Source: Grosmannia clavigera kw1407 (Eukaryota > Ascomycota > Sordariomycetes > Ophiostomatales > Ophiostomataceae). From it: a stretch of 64,000 nucleotides of DNA. This document shows positions 31,835-43,846 of the stretch, piece by piece. Position numbers and translations under genes: made by a program. Location: assembly GCF_000143105.1 (NCBI RefSeq), contig NW_014040801.1, positions 3,044,559-3,108,558 on the forward strand, read 5' to 3'. The notes beneath the pieces were generated by a model, which saw only the letters and a list, made by a program, of their open reading frames with translations, was not told the DNA's origin and ran no database searches. Position 1 is the stretch's first letter. The number at the start of each line of letters is the position of its first letter.

Positions 31835-34800
31835 AGCTGTGAATACCGGTTTTAGCAGAGCTATCCTGCGTCGTAGGAAGTGCCGGCACCAGGTACCAAT
31901 GGCCGGAAGCAACCTTGTCTGTGGCAATGAACTTGCCGTTGGTGTGAATTAAGATAAGAGCCTTTCCCGACATGATAATAGTCTTCCCGCCCTCAAAGGC
32001 ATTTTTGTCCCATGTGGTGCAAAGCTCAATTGGTCTGATCAATTACCATATGTACGTAGTACGGATTACTATGAAATCGGACTGCACAGCATACAACAGC
32101 AGTGTAGCTGCACTCCCATCACCGGATGCACGTGCAACCACAAATCGTAGCACCATGGCAGAACTCGCAGAGCCAAACAGAAAATATTTCGTCGCATCTC
32201 GTGCGCACCCCATCTCAAAACTAAGTCTCTCAAAAGAAAGCTAATGTTGCCGTTTCTTCTTCCCCGCTTGTCTTGCATAAACAGCGGAATCCCGGCCTCC
32301 TCAGCTCCCAGCCTGTTTTCTCTGATCAGTATTTTACCTCTGTCTGGACCGGAGCCCAATGCGCTCCCCTGTCAATTGTAACATCGGAGTGCAAAAAGCC
32401 TCAGTTTGCAAGACAGGGGACGACGAGGGGCTTGCAACCATAATGAAGACTCGTATCCGCCGCCAATCACAAGCCAAATGTATCCTACTCCCTGCATATC
32501 GTAGTATGCGAGTACATTTCACTGCGTCTGATGTTTGCGCACAATACTTTCAAAACCCAACAGGAGACACTTGCTGTTAATCGCTGCCAAATCTGGCGTT
32601 GCTTCACCTCGCTTCAGTCCTTTTTAAAATAGTAAGAACCGTCACTCACAGCTCACGGAGGACCAAGATCAGCATACGGGTGTACTGCTCATGGGGGTGA
32701 CCTGATCACATTGATTACGCGAAACGAAAAGAAAGAGGAAAATGGCAGATGCCTGACGCTCGTACTCGTAGAAGAACGGAATTCACCCGGTTCGCCATGC
32801 CCGTGCGTGCAGATTTGAACGGAGTGCTACGCTGCAACGCGCCGACATTGCATCTTTTCTCATAGCGTCCGGAGCAGGGTTCTCACAGACCATGATCTTC
32901 GCCTCTTTACCTCATTCAATCCTCATCGGTGAGCTGCATACGCTAGCGCATGGAGCACGAGTAGCGCATCGTTTCCTGCATCGTACGTGGAAGGCCGAAG
33001 AGTACGGAGTACGACGTACTTGTACACGATAAAGCGTTTTATTATGGAGATAGAATGCATAATTCCATCCAGCCATCGAACTTGGCGCGCAATATTGCTC
33101 GTTTGGGCATAGCGATAGCAGGGTGCTTAATCTTCAGGCATCCAGGGCTCGTAATATAGTAGTATCTTACGTGTGTCGCTCATCACACACTAGCCGTCCT
33201 GGGCCTCAAGATGCGTCGTAGCCAGAATGAGTTGCTCTTACCGAAAAGCAGGTGCAAGAGACACGCCTCGAATGCGAGCATTTGCAGACTCCAGAGTGTG
33301 ATTGACAGGACGTGGAAATTACACGGCTCGTTGCCCGCTGTCGACGCATGCGAGTACAAGAAGCAGCAAACAAAGACAAGACGTGGCCAGACACAGCGTA
33401 GATGAGCTGACTTTGGGAGTGCTGGTATATGGATGCGAGTAGGCATTTTTCAGGGGAAATTACCGCAACAAACGTGCCTGAGTGCAAAATGGCTCACTGA
33501 ATCTCCCTGAAAGGCAGAGATACCCGTCATCACCTTATTTCATCGGTTTAGTCCAGTACTCGTACCAGAATGTACTACATACTCGCACAGATGAAGTCAA
33601 TAAGCCCGGTCGGAACCGAACAGCTTTCCGTGATAAGCAAATGAGACAATGCCGTGTTAGTAGCGATGAATATCCGTAGAACCCCTCCAAATCCACTAAC
33701 CAAGAATGACTTCCCCGCAGTTTGTCTTTACAACAGGACAATGGCTGATGCCAGCCCAAAATAGGGCAAACAGACAAATGGGAGCTACTCCGTAAATAAA
33801 AATAGAGCTGCAAGATCTGAACATCGGTCTGTAGCGAGCACACCTCTGGACATGCACAAGCAGGTGCTAAGGTGGGCAAAAATAGATAGCGACCTACATA
33901 GTAATACTATCCAGACCAGTGTATTTTTTCTTTCTCGACAGCGGTTAAATCGCTCCATCTGTTTGGACGACGGAAAATGGTCGGGGAGCGCACAAGACGC
34001 TCTGTACTCGTACAAGTCACTAAGGGGACGGAAGGACAACGAGAATCCACCCCGGCCGCTAGTCAAGCACTAAAACGCAACTACTACCCGAGCCAAATAC
34101 CCCGGCCAGCCAATCCGCAGCCGTAACGACCCTACCTCGCGATCCTCACAAGGACTACAATCCATGTCTTATCACAAAGCGCTAGAGACGGTTGGTCCCG
34201 GCAGGCCAACTGCATATGCACAGAGCCATCTTTTCGTCACATAGGTTCCATACTTTTGGCCAATCAGAAGTGTGTACAGGGGTTATGCTACTGTGACCCG
34301 GAAGTAGCTCGCTGATCATTCTCATCAGAGGTAGATTTTCTTCTTGCAGCCGTCCAGAGGCCGGGCAGCTTTGCCCCTTTTGACCGTGTATGTCCACTAG
34401 GCCACGGGCCAACGTTTGTACGAGTACGAGCAACCCGAATTTGGGGGCCAACCCCGACCAAGACAGGATCGTCCTCTATCAAGTGCCTCGCCAGCCAATC
34501 CAGAGCCTCTCTGCCAATTTCGGGCCTTTATTCGACAGCCACCCTTTGACCAGGTAATGAGGCAATCCGGCGATCATCCAACCGACAGCATTTGCAGAGA
34601 GTCTAATAAAAATAAAAATAAAAAGCAATGCGCTCGGAAAGGCGCCGGTGCCGACGAGTTGCTTCACTGGCCAAAAAGTACCGCTAAGAGTCGTTTCCCG
34701 CCAAAGCGCGCAAAGTGCTCGTGGGCGTGGGCGCCCACAGACGAGAGCCACAGAGTGGCACAAGCATGGCTGTGGATGTTGCTTGATCGGGGCACGACAT

Positions 34801-35845
34801 GCATGTATAGTACAAAGTACATGGTATTGGAAGCTACATAGCACCGCTCGCAGGGCGTGAACGAGCGCACGGTCAGACAGCTACTCCACCTGCCCTCCCA
34901 AGAAGCACGCTTTTCCTTTAGTCTTTCTTTTTTCTCTCGTTTTTTTCAACGCTACGGCGCAGAGGAGCACAGTATTCGGTATTCTTGTGTGTACGGCAGC
35001 CTCATCCCTACGTCAGCAGGGACAGGAACGCCACGAGAGACAGGCGGTGTATGGAGCGTGGAGTAGAATTCATATCTTGCATTGGCGCCTTTGCCTGCTT
35101 GATGCAGTCGTAGTACTATGTAGGATCTAGCTCGGATCCTGTCCGTCCTCTGCCGATATCGTGGCGTGTCGTCAGACTTTTCTCTCGTCTCCCCATGTTT
35201 TTTCTCTCCCCGCCTCGTCGAGCAGAGGAGCTTCGACCAGCTGCGAGCCAGCCGAGCCAGCCGCAGACGTGGGTGAATAGCGGTAATGGTGTGCGGATAA
35301 TAGCATTGTAAGATACGCGTAAGATACAAAGGATGTGTGTGAGCACAGACCCGGCCGAATTATTGCCCTCTCTCTCGCACCTGCCTCTGCTGTTCTATTC
35401 TAAGTGAGGGAATGGGATGACTTGATCCGGATAAGGAGCCCCACCCCTCGGTCTGTATGTACATACGTCGTAGTATTGGTCACCAATAAGCGCAGAGCCA
35501 TCGTGCTTTCCTCGTCGAGAGCCTGAAGAAGGCTGCCTGCATGCTTAGTTCGTACTAGCGCGGCTTGACTGCCCACCTTCGTCTCCACCAACACACATAC
35601 ACCCAGGCGACCGGCCGGCCGTCGATGCTTTCCTCTGTGTGGTCGAAATCGAGGGAAGCGTTACTTTGCAGCCAGTCACTCGCGCCTCTCACTCTTCTCG
35701 CTGTTCTATTCTTGGAACAGACGCTGGCCGCATCCGAACAAGCAGCCAGCAGCCAAAAGGCCAATCTGCAGGTCTCTTTTCGTGATCGTGCTCATGTATA
35801 TATCATTGAGCATCCAGCGCCGGCTTCTGGGGCCTTTCGTTATTG

Positions 35846-36001
35846 ATGCTCCCTTCTTTTTCCTTCTTTTCCTTCCATCTTGTTGACCAAGGCCCAGTTG
35901 CAATCGAGTGTTCGCCCCGTTTTCTTTCTTCTCTCTTCGCCTCTCTTCCTCCGTTCGGCCTCTCGCCAACCGCCATTGCCGCTCCTCTCCTCCTCATCTA
36001 A
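35846..36001 (+). other. candidate upstream ORF in the leader of the PRO1-like gene
   Basis: ATG at 35846 opens 51 codons and stops at 35999-36001. It is the last ATG I find on the plus strand before the main start at 36473, leaving roughly 470 ATG-free bases. If the transcript begins upstream of 35846 this would be a uORF; otherwise it is chance. The peptide has no recognisable features. Confidence 0.25.
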
Positions 36002-36472
36002 TCGGCTCGGCACCCTCAGACGTCCTCTTTCCCGTGAACAGCAAGCCGGACTTGCTCGGATCCAGTCAATCATTGCTCATTGAGAGCCCTTGTTATTGTT
36101 TAATTTCTGCTCGCGAACCACTCTCGCCTGCTTCTGTGTGTTTAGCCCTTGGCTCCGTCGGACTACAGGCTTGGTCCCCTTTGCATTATTACTCTTCTGT
36201 CACCTTACTGGGGCAACTGGCTTGGACCCTCTCCTCCTCTTTTGCATAGCTCAATTCCTTGCACACCCAAACCCCCTGCAACGCTTTCCTTCGGGCCAGA
36301 GATTGCCAGATACCCACCCACCCATATCTTTCTTTAGTGGATCTGTCAGGGACCAAAAGTGTACACCACTTAGACGACTACCACACTTAGCAACTCTTCC
36401 CCCCCCCTTCACGGGTCGCATACCCAGCTGCTTGCTTTAAACGCAGGTACACGCACCAGCAGCAGCATACAA

Positions 36473-38811
36473 ATGTCTAGCATATCCCCCATTGTCAAGG
36501 CATCGGCGTCATCCTCGACGGCAACCACAACGACCACAAAAACGACCACAACTGTCAACATGGCAGTCCCGCGCACAACAAAGGCAAAACCCGCCGCTGC
36601 CAAGGCGGCAAAGGCCAATTCCGACACAAGCTCGACCAACAAGCAGAAGGCGCAGATGCACCGCCGGTCAAGAACAGGTATGCCACACTCGTCGTCTCTC
36701 AGACTCTTCCCCCCTCGGACAAGTTGCTGACGCTTTGCTTCTTAGGCTGCTACACGTGCCGGCTGCGGCGAAAGAAGTGCGACGAGGGCTCCCCCATGTG
36801 CACGGCCTGCAAACACCTCGGACTCTGCTGCGAGTTCAAGCGGCCGCACTGGTGGAGCAACAACGAGGCTCGTCGCGCCAAGAAGGAAGAGATCAAGCGG
36901 ATCATCAAATGCACGAAGCAGTCGGAGAAGACGTCGGCACAGCACACAAACATGCAGTCATCGGTACCATCGCCACCGGGCCTGTCGCACTCGCTGCCCA
37001 CGTCAGCCACCTTCTCAGACCCGCTCGACCGCACGCGATCGGCTTCGGTGGACTCCCACCTTTCCTTCAACTTCAACAGCCCGCCCACATCCTCGTCCGA
37101 TTACGGTCTGGGCAGCACCAGCGCCTTCTCCACTCCGCAGCTAAACCCTGATTTCATGTTCAGCGCCGGATTTCCTCCATACGATGTGGACATCAAGACT
37201 GAGCGCCAAATGTACGTCGACAACGTGCCCACACTCCACGAGTCCACCACATCCACTTTCAGCACATTCCACACGCCACCGCCCCCTGGCACCGTTCTAC
37301 CGCCGTATCCATGCGGCACTCCTGGCAGCATCGATGTCATTGACGGCACCTACATGGGCGCCCCGGGCATGGGTGTCGCCATGGGCGTCGCCACTGAAGG
37401 TGGTGAGTGGATGGAGCAGGTGTACCTGGAGCGACGCGAGTCCATGACAGAGGAGACGCTCAACATGCACTTCTTCGACTTCTCGCACGGGCCGTCGTCG
37501 GACTCGCGGCAGGTGGCCATTGAGCTGGACGAGGGCGACCAGAGACTGCTGGATCACTTTGTGCGCTTTGTGCTGCCGTCCATCTTTCCCATTCTCGAGA
37601 CCAACCAGCACGGCTCGGTAGGCTCGGATCTTATTCTGCCGGCACTGCAGAGCAACAAGTGCTACCTGCACTGCTGTCTCAGCATCGCAGCCCAGCACCT
37701 CAAAGCCATGCTGGGCGAGCCGCACGGCTCAGAGCTGGACGGTGATGTCATGCGCCACCGCTACGCCACGATCTCCACGCTGTGTGCCGCCCTGCCGTGC
37801 GAAGAGAATTACCAGCAGATTCTGGAGGCCACGCTGGGCATGATCTTCTTCCAGTGCTCTGTCGGTCGCCTCGACGACGACCTCCCAGACGTGTCGTGGC
37901 ACCAGCACTTTCAGGCTGCCGTGTCGGTCGTGCAGAAGCTGGATCTTCCGCGACTGGTCACTGAAAGCCTGGAGGTGTCATCCCAGGAACCACTGAAGAC
38001 ATCGTTGCCGCAGCCGCAGACGCCGTTCAACATGACCCTCACGGCCTGGATCGACATCCTGGGCGCGACCATGCAGGGACGGGCGCCGACATTTGCGCAC
38101 ACGTACCGGGAGAAGCACCTGTCGCCGGCACATGAAACCTCGCTGGGATTGCGCGAGCTGATGGGCTGCGAGGACCGGGTCATGTATTTGATCTCGGAGA
38201 TCGCCTGCCTGGAGGCGCTGAAGGCGGGTGGGATGGACGACATCATGCTGTGCCAACACGTCAGCGTCTTGGGCGACCAGATTGGGCTGACGGAGATGGG
38301 TGAGGCGCCGGTCAGGCCGCCCTTCAATGCCAACGGCACCCTCAGCCCGAAGCAGCTGTCGAAGAACATGACGGCAGCCTTCCGTCTAGCGGCCCGCGTG
38401 TACCTCTGCTCGCTGGTGCCAGGCTTCCATCCGGCACAGCCAAGCTGCATCGGGCTGGTGGAGAAGCTGACGGCAGTCTTGCAGATGATCCCATGTGGTG
38501 CAGCCGGCTATGATCGGAGCGTGGTGTGGGTGTATCTCATGGCCGGGGCCGTGTCTGTACCAGGCTCGCCGTTCCAGGATTTTTTTGCGGAACGCATCGA
38601 GCAGATGGGCGATCAGGCATACGTCGGCTCATTCGGCCGCGTGGTGTCTCTTCTGCACGAGGTGTGGCACCAGCAGGACCTTTTGCAGCAGCAGGGCCAG
38701 CAGCCCTCGTCGCCTGAGTCGGTTGGCTCATCGATGAGCGACAGCCAACAACAATACGTCCACTGGCGGGACGTGATGCAGATGAAGGGCTGGGACTTTC
38801 TCCTGATCTAG
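36473..38811 (+). CDS. Zn(II)2Cys6 transcription factor, PRO1/ADV-1-like
   Basis: Two exons, 36473-36677 and 36746-38811, giving 756 residues. The binuclear zinc cluster is C70-x2-C73-x6-C80-x6-C87-x2-C90-x6-C97. The intron falls just before it, after RRSRT. Basic flanking residues (RLRRKK) and the following KRPHWWSNNEARR block resemble PRO1 of Sordaria and ADV-1 of Neurospora, with RosA/NosA of Aspergillus more distant. These regulators control fruiting-body formation, hyphal fusion and development. A Ser/Pro-rich region follows (GLSHSLPTSATFSDPLDR). From about residue 265 (LDEGDQRLLDHFVRFVLPSIFPILE) a helical fungal-specific transcription factor domain extends to the C-terminus. The PRO1 assignment rests on recall of the sequence around the zinc cluster. 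The very long upstream non-coding region fits a developmental regulator. Confidence 0.82.
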
Positions 38812-41048
38812 TTGGCAGGGTCCTCGCTTCTTTCCATGTTTTTGTTTTCTTTATTTTTATGATGGAAGAGGGGTCTTCTTACCGGTTGGGAAGCATTCTG
38901 GGATCATATACCCCGTCATAGCATTGGACACTGGAGTTTATGGAAGTGGCCATCCTTGGATAGGATGATAGGATATTGGCCACCCGGTTAGGTGGGATGA
39001 AAAGGATAATAGGTAGTCGGTGCCTGGGATATGGCTCACCGTATCATGAAATACGAAAAATCATATGAAATCTACAATTTGATCGCAAGAATCCTGCCTA
39101 GTGACAAAGTGCTTCGAACAGATATATAGACAACGACCGCCTTCATTAAGCGTCCCGACTCGCTTCTGCTCAGCGCCAACCCGAAACAGACGGAAGCAAG
39201 GCGGTTCTTTCTGTTCTCGCGAACCTTTCTTGCCTTTTGCCGCCCTCTGGCCCTGTCGCTCAGCTATTTAGCCAGGCCAGAGTACGCCACCAGCGATTGC
39301 AGAGATCTCAGCGGTTCATGGAGCAGAGCAGCGATACACGGCCCAAACTAGCATGAAGAAGCAGATCCCGCGCGGCTCTCTGGCTGAGGGTGGGGGAAGG
39401 GACATATATGGGATATCTCATTCGTCCGTGTCGTCGATTGGACGTCTGTCTCCTCCCTATGCAACCCGCGCGGCACCAGGGCTATGACGACAGGAGCGGC
39501 CGGCTGGCCGCACGGCAGCGAAAGGACACATTGCAGAGCAAACCCATGGCTGCTTCCGACTGTTCTTGCCTGTCAGTCATTGTTTCTGGTGTGTAAAAGC
39601 GTGCATTTCAGTTGTTGCGATATGCGTCACTGTCCTCACTTTCCAAGGCCTCACTTTCTACGGCAAGACGGCGAGAAGTTGTTCCGGGAATATTGGTCAT
39701 ACGCTCCTGCTCTTAAGCTCTATGATTCACATATCTTTTACATTCTTGTGACTATGACTTTGCCAAACGATGTACATTTCATCGCTCTTTCACCAATATT
39801 TCGAGACTTTCTATCACCAGGAAGCCGTCGATAATTTCAAGGACCGTTGCTCAATCCCTTTATTGCCTCGCCAGTGTTCAAAGAGCGAATTTCCGGGCGG
39901 CAACCTTCTTTACAGATATAAACCAATCGATCGCACCCAAATGACAAAGAAAGGCAAAGGACCTACACGCCAGGCACACGTTTTTCCTACAATTCCCATT
40001 CAAAGAGGCAGACTGCTGAGATCCAATGAAAGCTTGGGGGGCTGTGCTAAGAATAAACTTTGTGGAGCCACAGGCAACCGCCCCCAACGATTGACGGCCA
40101 GAGCTCCTCTAACACGGTAGCGACCAAGCGCTTGCACGAACGCAGATCCTCCCACCCAGTCGTTTGGCCGGCTTCTGTGCATCAACGAAACCACGAGGCG
40201 GCAGATGCAAGCGACAGCTCGCAACAAGTGGCTAATGAAACGTCTGCATACGTCGTCTCCTCCTGTCCTGTCGCACTGGCTTTCCAGCCGAAGCTCTGTC
40301 CGTTTGTTCACGACTCTATTCGTTCGCAGACATACCGTGGATCGGTCTTTCCAGTCCTTTCAGCTCCACCTCTCCTTGTGCTAGCAAACCAGACATCTTG
40401 TCGTTTCCTTTGTGCCTCGTGCACTCCTTGGCATTCCGATCCAGCAAAGCGGCATGGTCCACATGGCCAGACAAAGAGTCCTAGTGACAATGTGGCGATC
40501 TTTGGTGCATGAACAAACTGGACTGCTCACTTAATCCTGGACCCAGAGAACCAGTCGTTTGTTCGTCCCTCTCGTGCCTGCCTCCTTCTAGAGCCTGCCC
40601 TTGGCCTTTCACCGTCTTTCTTTCAGACCCCAACACTGTTCGTCCACGAAACCGCACGTTCTTTTGGCTGCGCCTTTCTACCCTCTTTTATTATCCTTTG
40701 GTATTTGAGGTAGCCCACTAGCCTCACCTGGTGGCTTTGGTTGGGCCCCTTGAGGCCCCAAATCGTGCTCATGAATCACTCCATTGCTGTGGCTCCGTCT
40801 TGTATTTCAAGGCACCGTCTTGCCGCCAACCTCTTCCCGTTCATACCTTGCTGTTTTAGTTCTGATTTTCAGCTCTTCCTTTCTGCATACCTCTCCCAAA
40901 TCCTTGTCACCCCCAACACAATTCCAGCCGTGCTGAATACACCACTGACACCCGTACACCTCACAATCACACATATTCTACAAACAACTTATGCCATCAG
41001 AGCGAGAGCTTTAAACACATACGCAAACGAACGAGCAACCAAATCGAT
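38812..41048. other. intergenic region upstream of a cell-surface protein gene
   Basis: 2237 bp in tandem orientation. The first 250 bp are AT-rich, probably 3' UTR of the regulator, and the remainder is promoter or leader. ORFs of 60-150 codons occur but show no protein features. Few TAC-NNN-GTA words are seen here, unlike in the region upstream of the regulator. Confidence 0.5.
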
Positions 41049-42455
41049 ATGCCTCGCTCAAATATGTCCCGAATACCAACAACCTGGACATTCGTGATAC
41101 TGGTCTCCATTTGGACACCGCACAACGCCTTTGCTTACTCAGTTTCTATGGATAATCATCCGCTTCTAGTATCACGGTCAGAAGGCTGCTCTTCCAACTT
41201 CTTCGCATGTGCAGAAAGCAACCTTCCAAGCAACTTCTGCTGCCCTTCCGGCTCGACCTGCGATGTCCTAGCGGGAAACACCACCATCCTCTGCTGTCCA
41301 TCAGGAGAAAGCTGCTCAACTATTCGCCCGATTTCCTGCGACATAAGCCTACAAGATGTGGATAACTATCCGAACGCAAGTGTCAAGACTACTGCGCTCA
41401 ACGGAGTCTTGACACACTGCGGCTCTGGTACTTGCTGTCCGTTTGGATACTCTTGCAACAGTTCCGGAGATTGTACACGGGACGCCGACCAGAATACAGC
41501 TCCCGTCACAACCTCACTCACCACGTCAGCAATACCGACAATGACAGCAGGAGCCACAACAGTTTTCTCTTCCTCCACTGTACCGACTTCTTCAGAGACG
41601 ACTGTCGCCGTAGTGCCGACTACTGACTCGTCACCGACGGCTGCCTTTACAAGCACGACTGGTGCTGGCACCACGACCAGTAGTGAAAGTGCAGCTACAA
41701 GCACTAGCAGCAAATCAACCAAACCATTTCCTACCGCATCGGTCATCGGCGGCGTAGTAGGTGGCCTGGGAGGGCTCCTGCTGATCGGCGCCATGGTGTG
41801 GGCTGGGAGCTACCGTCTCCGGCGCAAGGGACAGCCGAGCAGTGGGATGCCTGGTGGAAGAAGCTACTACAAGCGGTCCCGGACAGTTTCCTCGTTTGGC
41901 AACATAATCAAAAACCCACTGTCGATCAGTTCGCCGATGCTACAAGAGGACACGGCCTTCCGGTCAGATTTTATTCGCAAGCAGTCGACGTCGCCCGTGT
42001 CGCACTTCTCGACAGTGGCCAGCGATGGTGGCCAGCGAACGATGAATCCTGGTTTCAGTGGCGCTGGGAGTTACAGAACAGTTTCACCTCCAAGGTCCAG
42101 AGGGACTGCTTCTCTGGATGCTATTGTTGTGCCCCCGATTCGAAACATGCGAGGTTCGTTGTCCCGACATCAACAGGAGCAGTGGAAGCAAAGCCTTCCC
42201 GGGATGGAGGAGATCAATGTTGGTGCAGACCCAAGCATCGTTGCACATGCTGGCTTCCAAGAAAGCACTATTTTTCCTTCAGCTCTCCAGACACCACCTC
42301 CGGTGGCGACGGTAACGGGCAACAGTGGATCTCAGCGGCAACAAAGTGGAATTCGGCAGACAACATTCTCCGACATGATGGCAGCAGCAAGCCTGGACCT
42401 CGGCCACTATGTGCCAGACAGCGTGCAATCAACGCCGGACTTACGGCGAAAGTAG
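41049..42455 (+). CDS. single-pass cell-surface protein, Cys-rich ectodomain and Ser/Thr stalk (Mid2-like layout)
   Basis: Single-exon protein of 468 residues. A signal peptide ends near residue 30 (FVILVSIWTPHNAFA). Residues 45-145 contain many paired cysteines (FCCPSG, LCCPSGESC, TCCPFGYSC), followed by a Ser/Thr-rich stalk to about 235. A Gly/Leu-rich transmembrane segment comes next (SVIGGVVGGLGGLLLIGAMVWAG, about 237-259), then RLRRKG as stop-transfer and a cytoplasmic tail of about 200 residues rich in Ser and Pro. The order of parts is that of fungal wall-stress sensors and Mid2-like proteins. The Cys-rich domain is not a WSC domain and I cannot name it. A sensing role is inferred from architecture only. 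Confidence 0.82.
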   Translation: MPRSNMSRIPTTWTFVILVSIWTPHNAFAYSVSMDNHPLLVSRSEGCSSNFFACAESNLPSNFCCPSGSTCDVLAGNTTILCCPSGESCSTIRPISCDISLQDVDNYPNASVKTTALNGVLTHCGSGTCCPFGYSCNSSGDCTRDADQNTAPVTTSLTTSAIPTMTAGATTVFSSSTVPTSSETTVAVVPTTDSSPTAAFTSTTGAGTTTSSESAATSTSSKSTKPFPTASVIGGVVGGLGGLLLIGAMVWAGSYRLRRKGQPSSGMPGGRSYYKRSRTVSSFGNIIKNPLSISSPMLQEDTAFRSDFIRKQSTSPVSHFSTVASDGGQRTMNPGFSGAGSYRTVSPPRSRGTASLDAIVVPPIRNMRGSLSRHQQEQWKQSLPGMEEINVGADPSIVAHAGFQESTIFPSALQTPPPVATVTGNSGSQRQQSGIRQTTFSDMMAAASLDLGHYVPDSVQSTPDLRRK

Positions 42456-43051
42456 AGCTCCAGCCCTTCTTATTTTTTGTATTACTTTGTTTCCTTCGGC
42501 TTTTGGGTTTGTTTTGAGTACTTGTTTCTTTATGCATGCATATGATACCAGACAGAGCCTTTAGGGCTAGCATTCGTTTTATACGGCACTGCCACCTGTT
42601 CTTTCTCTCCCTACTCGTTTTCGGGTTTGTTTTAAGCTTTGACTTGGGCGTTTGGATACTGCGTAGGTGTTTTTAAGTAGAGCAAGATACGATACAATTG
42701 CAGAGCAATATCACTCTTTAATCCATCTTACCAAATAGAAATACACGCAGCTGGTTGTCCACTATCCTAATTCCACTCTTTGCTTGTCGGCTTGTTGATT
42801 TTCCTAATACTCGTGATTTTTTTTTGCGTGCTTTGATCTGTCGCAAGGCTTTCGCAGGTATGGTGTTACTACCGTTGTATTGGCTGTTTTGCTTGATCTG
42901 GCACGTAGGCGACGACTAGACTGTAATATGTACGAGTCCCATATCACGGCTGTTGCCGGCATTCCGACGATGCCGTATCAGCTGTTCCCAATTTACCCAA
43001 CACACACAGCCATGCAGGCCTTTTCCCTCTCGTCCTCTGATGCGGAAGCCC
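42456..43051. other. convergent intergenic region
   Basis: 596 bp between stop codons, AT-rich, with T-rich runs near 42465-42530 and 42818-42826. Presumably long 3' UTRs; no gene is seen. Confidence 0.5.
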
Positions 43052-43846
43052 TCACTGCTTCTTCTTGGTGCTGGCAGCATTGCTGCTGCTGGTAGCATTG
43101 CTGTTGTTGCTGTGGCTGCTATTGTTGTTGTTGCTGTGGCTGTTGCCGTTGCTGCTGCTGTTGCTGGGGCCGGAGCGGCGCTTGGTCTCGTCGTCGGCCT
43201 CGCGGCGTTCGGCGTGCCACTGGCCGATCTGCAGGGCGAGCACGCCGACGAGGATGAGGGCCAGGATGGTGTTGGAGGCAGACAGAACCTGGAGGCTGTC
43301 CTCGCGGCCGAGGACGACCTCGCCGGTGAGCGGGCCGCTGATGGTCTCAAAGGCCTCGGGGTCCTCCCAGATGCCGGCGCTGACGGTGCGTAGGCCCTTG
43401 ACGATGTTGGCAATGTAGACGCCGGTGCCGATGAGGTAGAGCACCAGGCTGGCGCCGTCAAACAGCACGTTGGCCTCGGAGGGCCGGAACAGCTTGATGA
43501 AGAAGCCGGCAAAGCCGACGCTGATGATCATCGACAGCAGCCGCGCAATCAGCGGCGGCGACTGGTGCACAAACTTGAGGTGCGTCTCTAGCTGGTCATA
43601 GTACGCCGGCGGTACCGGGTCCGACGTCCAGAGCAGCGGGAAGTCGTACGGAAAGGAGGCAAAGAGGATGCCCAGAAAGAAACACACGGCTGTCGGCGCA
43701 AGAGGTCAGCGCAACGTCGCGAAGAAATCACACGCAAACAATAAGCACCTACGGCCAATGATCATAAACGTCGCAAATGAATTGGAGCCACGGTAGTCCT
43801 TGGACTGCGTGGTCTTCGTCCAGTCGACCCACTGCGTGTGCGACAT
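43052..43846 (-). CDS. SHR3: SHR3-family ER chaperone for amino-acid permeases
   Basis: ER membrane protein that prevents aggregation of amino-acid permeases and lets them be packaged into COPII vesicles; PSH3 is the Neurospora name. Two exons, 43753-43846 and 43052-43689, giving 243 residues. Four hydrophobic segments are visible: FMIIGPVCFFLGILFASF near 28-45, LIARLLSMIISVGFAGFFI near 77-95, GASLVLYLIGTGVYIANIV near 108-126 and TILALILVGVLALQIG near 163-178. The lumenal FPYDF...LW region after helix 1 is typical of the family. The cytoplasmic tail is a low-complexity Asn/Ser run ending TKKKQ, which may act as a dilysine-type ER signal. The Asn/Ser run is encoded by CTG/TTG-type triplet repeats and is probably length-variable. 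Confidence 0.88.
43075..43180. repeat. triplet microsatellite coding for the Asn/Ser tail of SHR3
   Basis: Imperfect run of TGC/TGT/TTG triplets on the plus strand, read on the minus strand as mixed Asn and Ser codons in the last exon. Confidence 0.6.

Larger units (their letters stand above)
28381..36472. other. 8 kb region without recognisable genes, upstream of a PRO1-like regulator
   Basis: Divergent intergenic DNA between the SAM/PH gene and the Zn2Cys6 gene. ORFs here are short (mostly under 200 codons) and lack codon bias, domains and plausible introns. I see no tRNA, transposase, reverse transcriptase or terminal repeats. It is dense in TAC-NNN-GTA words: 29885, 30114, 30227, 31584, 31819, 33003, 33786, plus GTACGAGTA words at 30132, 33557, 34005 and 34418 and GTAAGATAC words at 30795, 33162, 35308 and 35319. 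The last 600 bp are pyrimidine-rich and likely the core promoter and leader of the regulator. The first part may hold the 5' exon of the SAM/PH gene. Confidence 0.6.

Noticed and set aside
28381..36472. Transposon or RIP-degraded element in the 8 kb region
   Set aside because: No transposase, reverse transcriptase, integrase remnant, terminal repeats or target duplications were found. Composition is only mildly AT-rich by eye.
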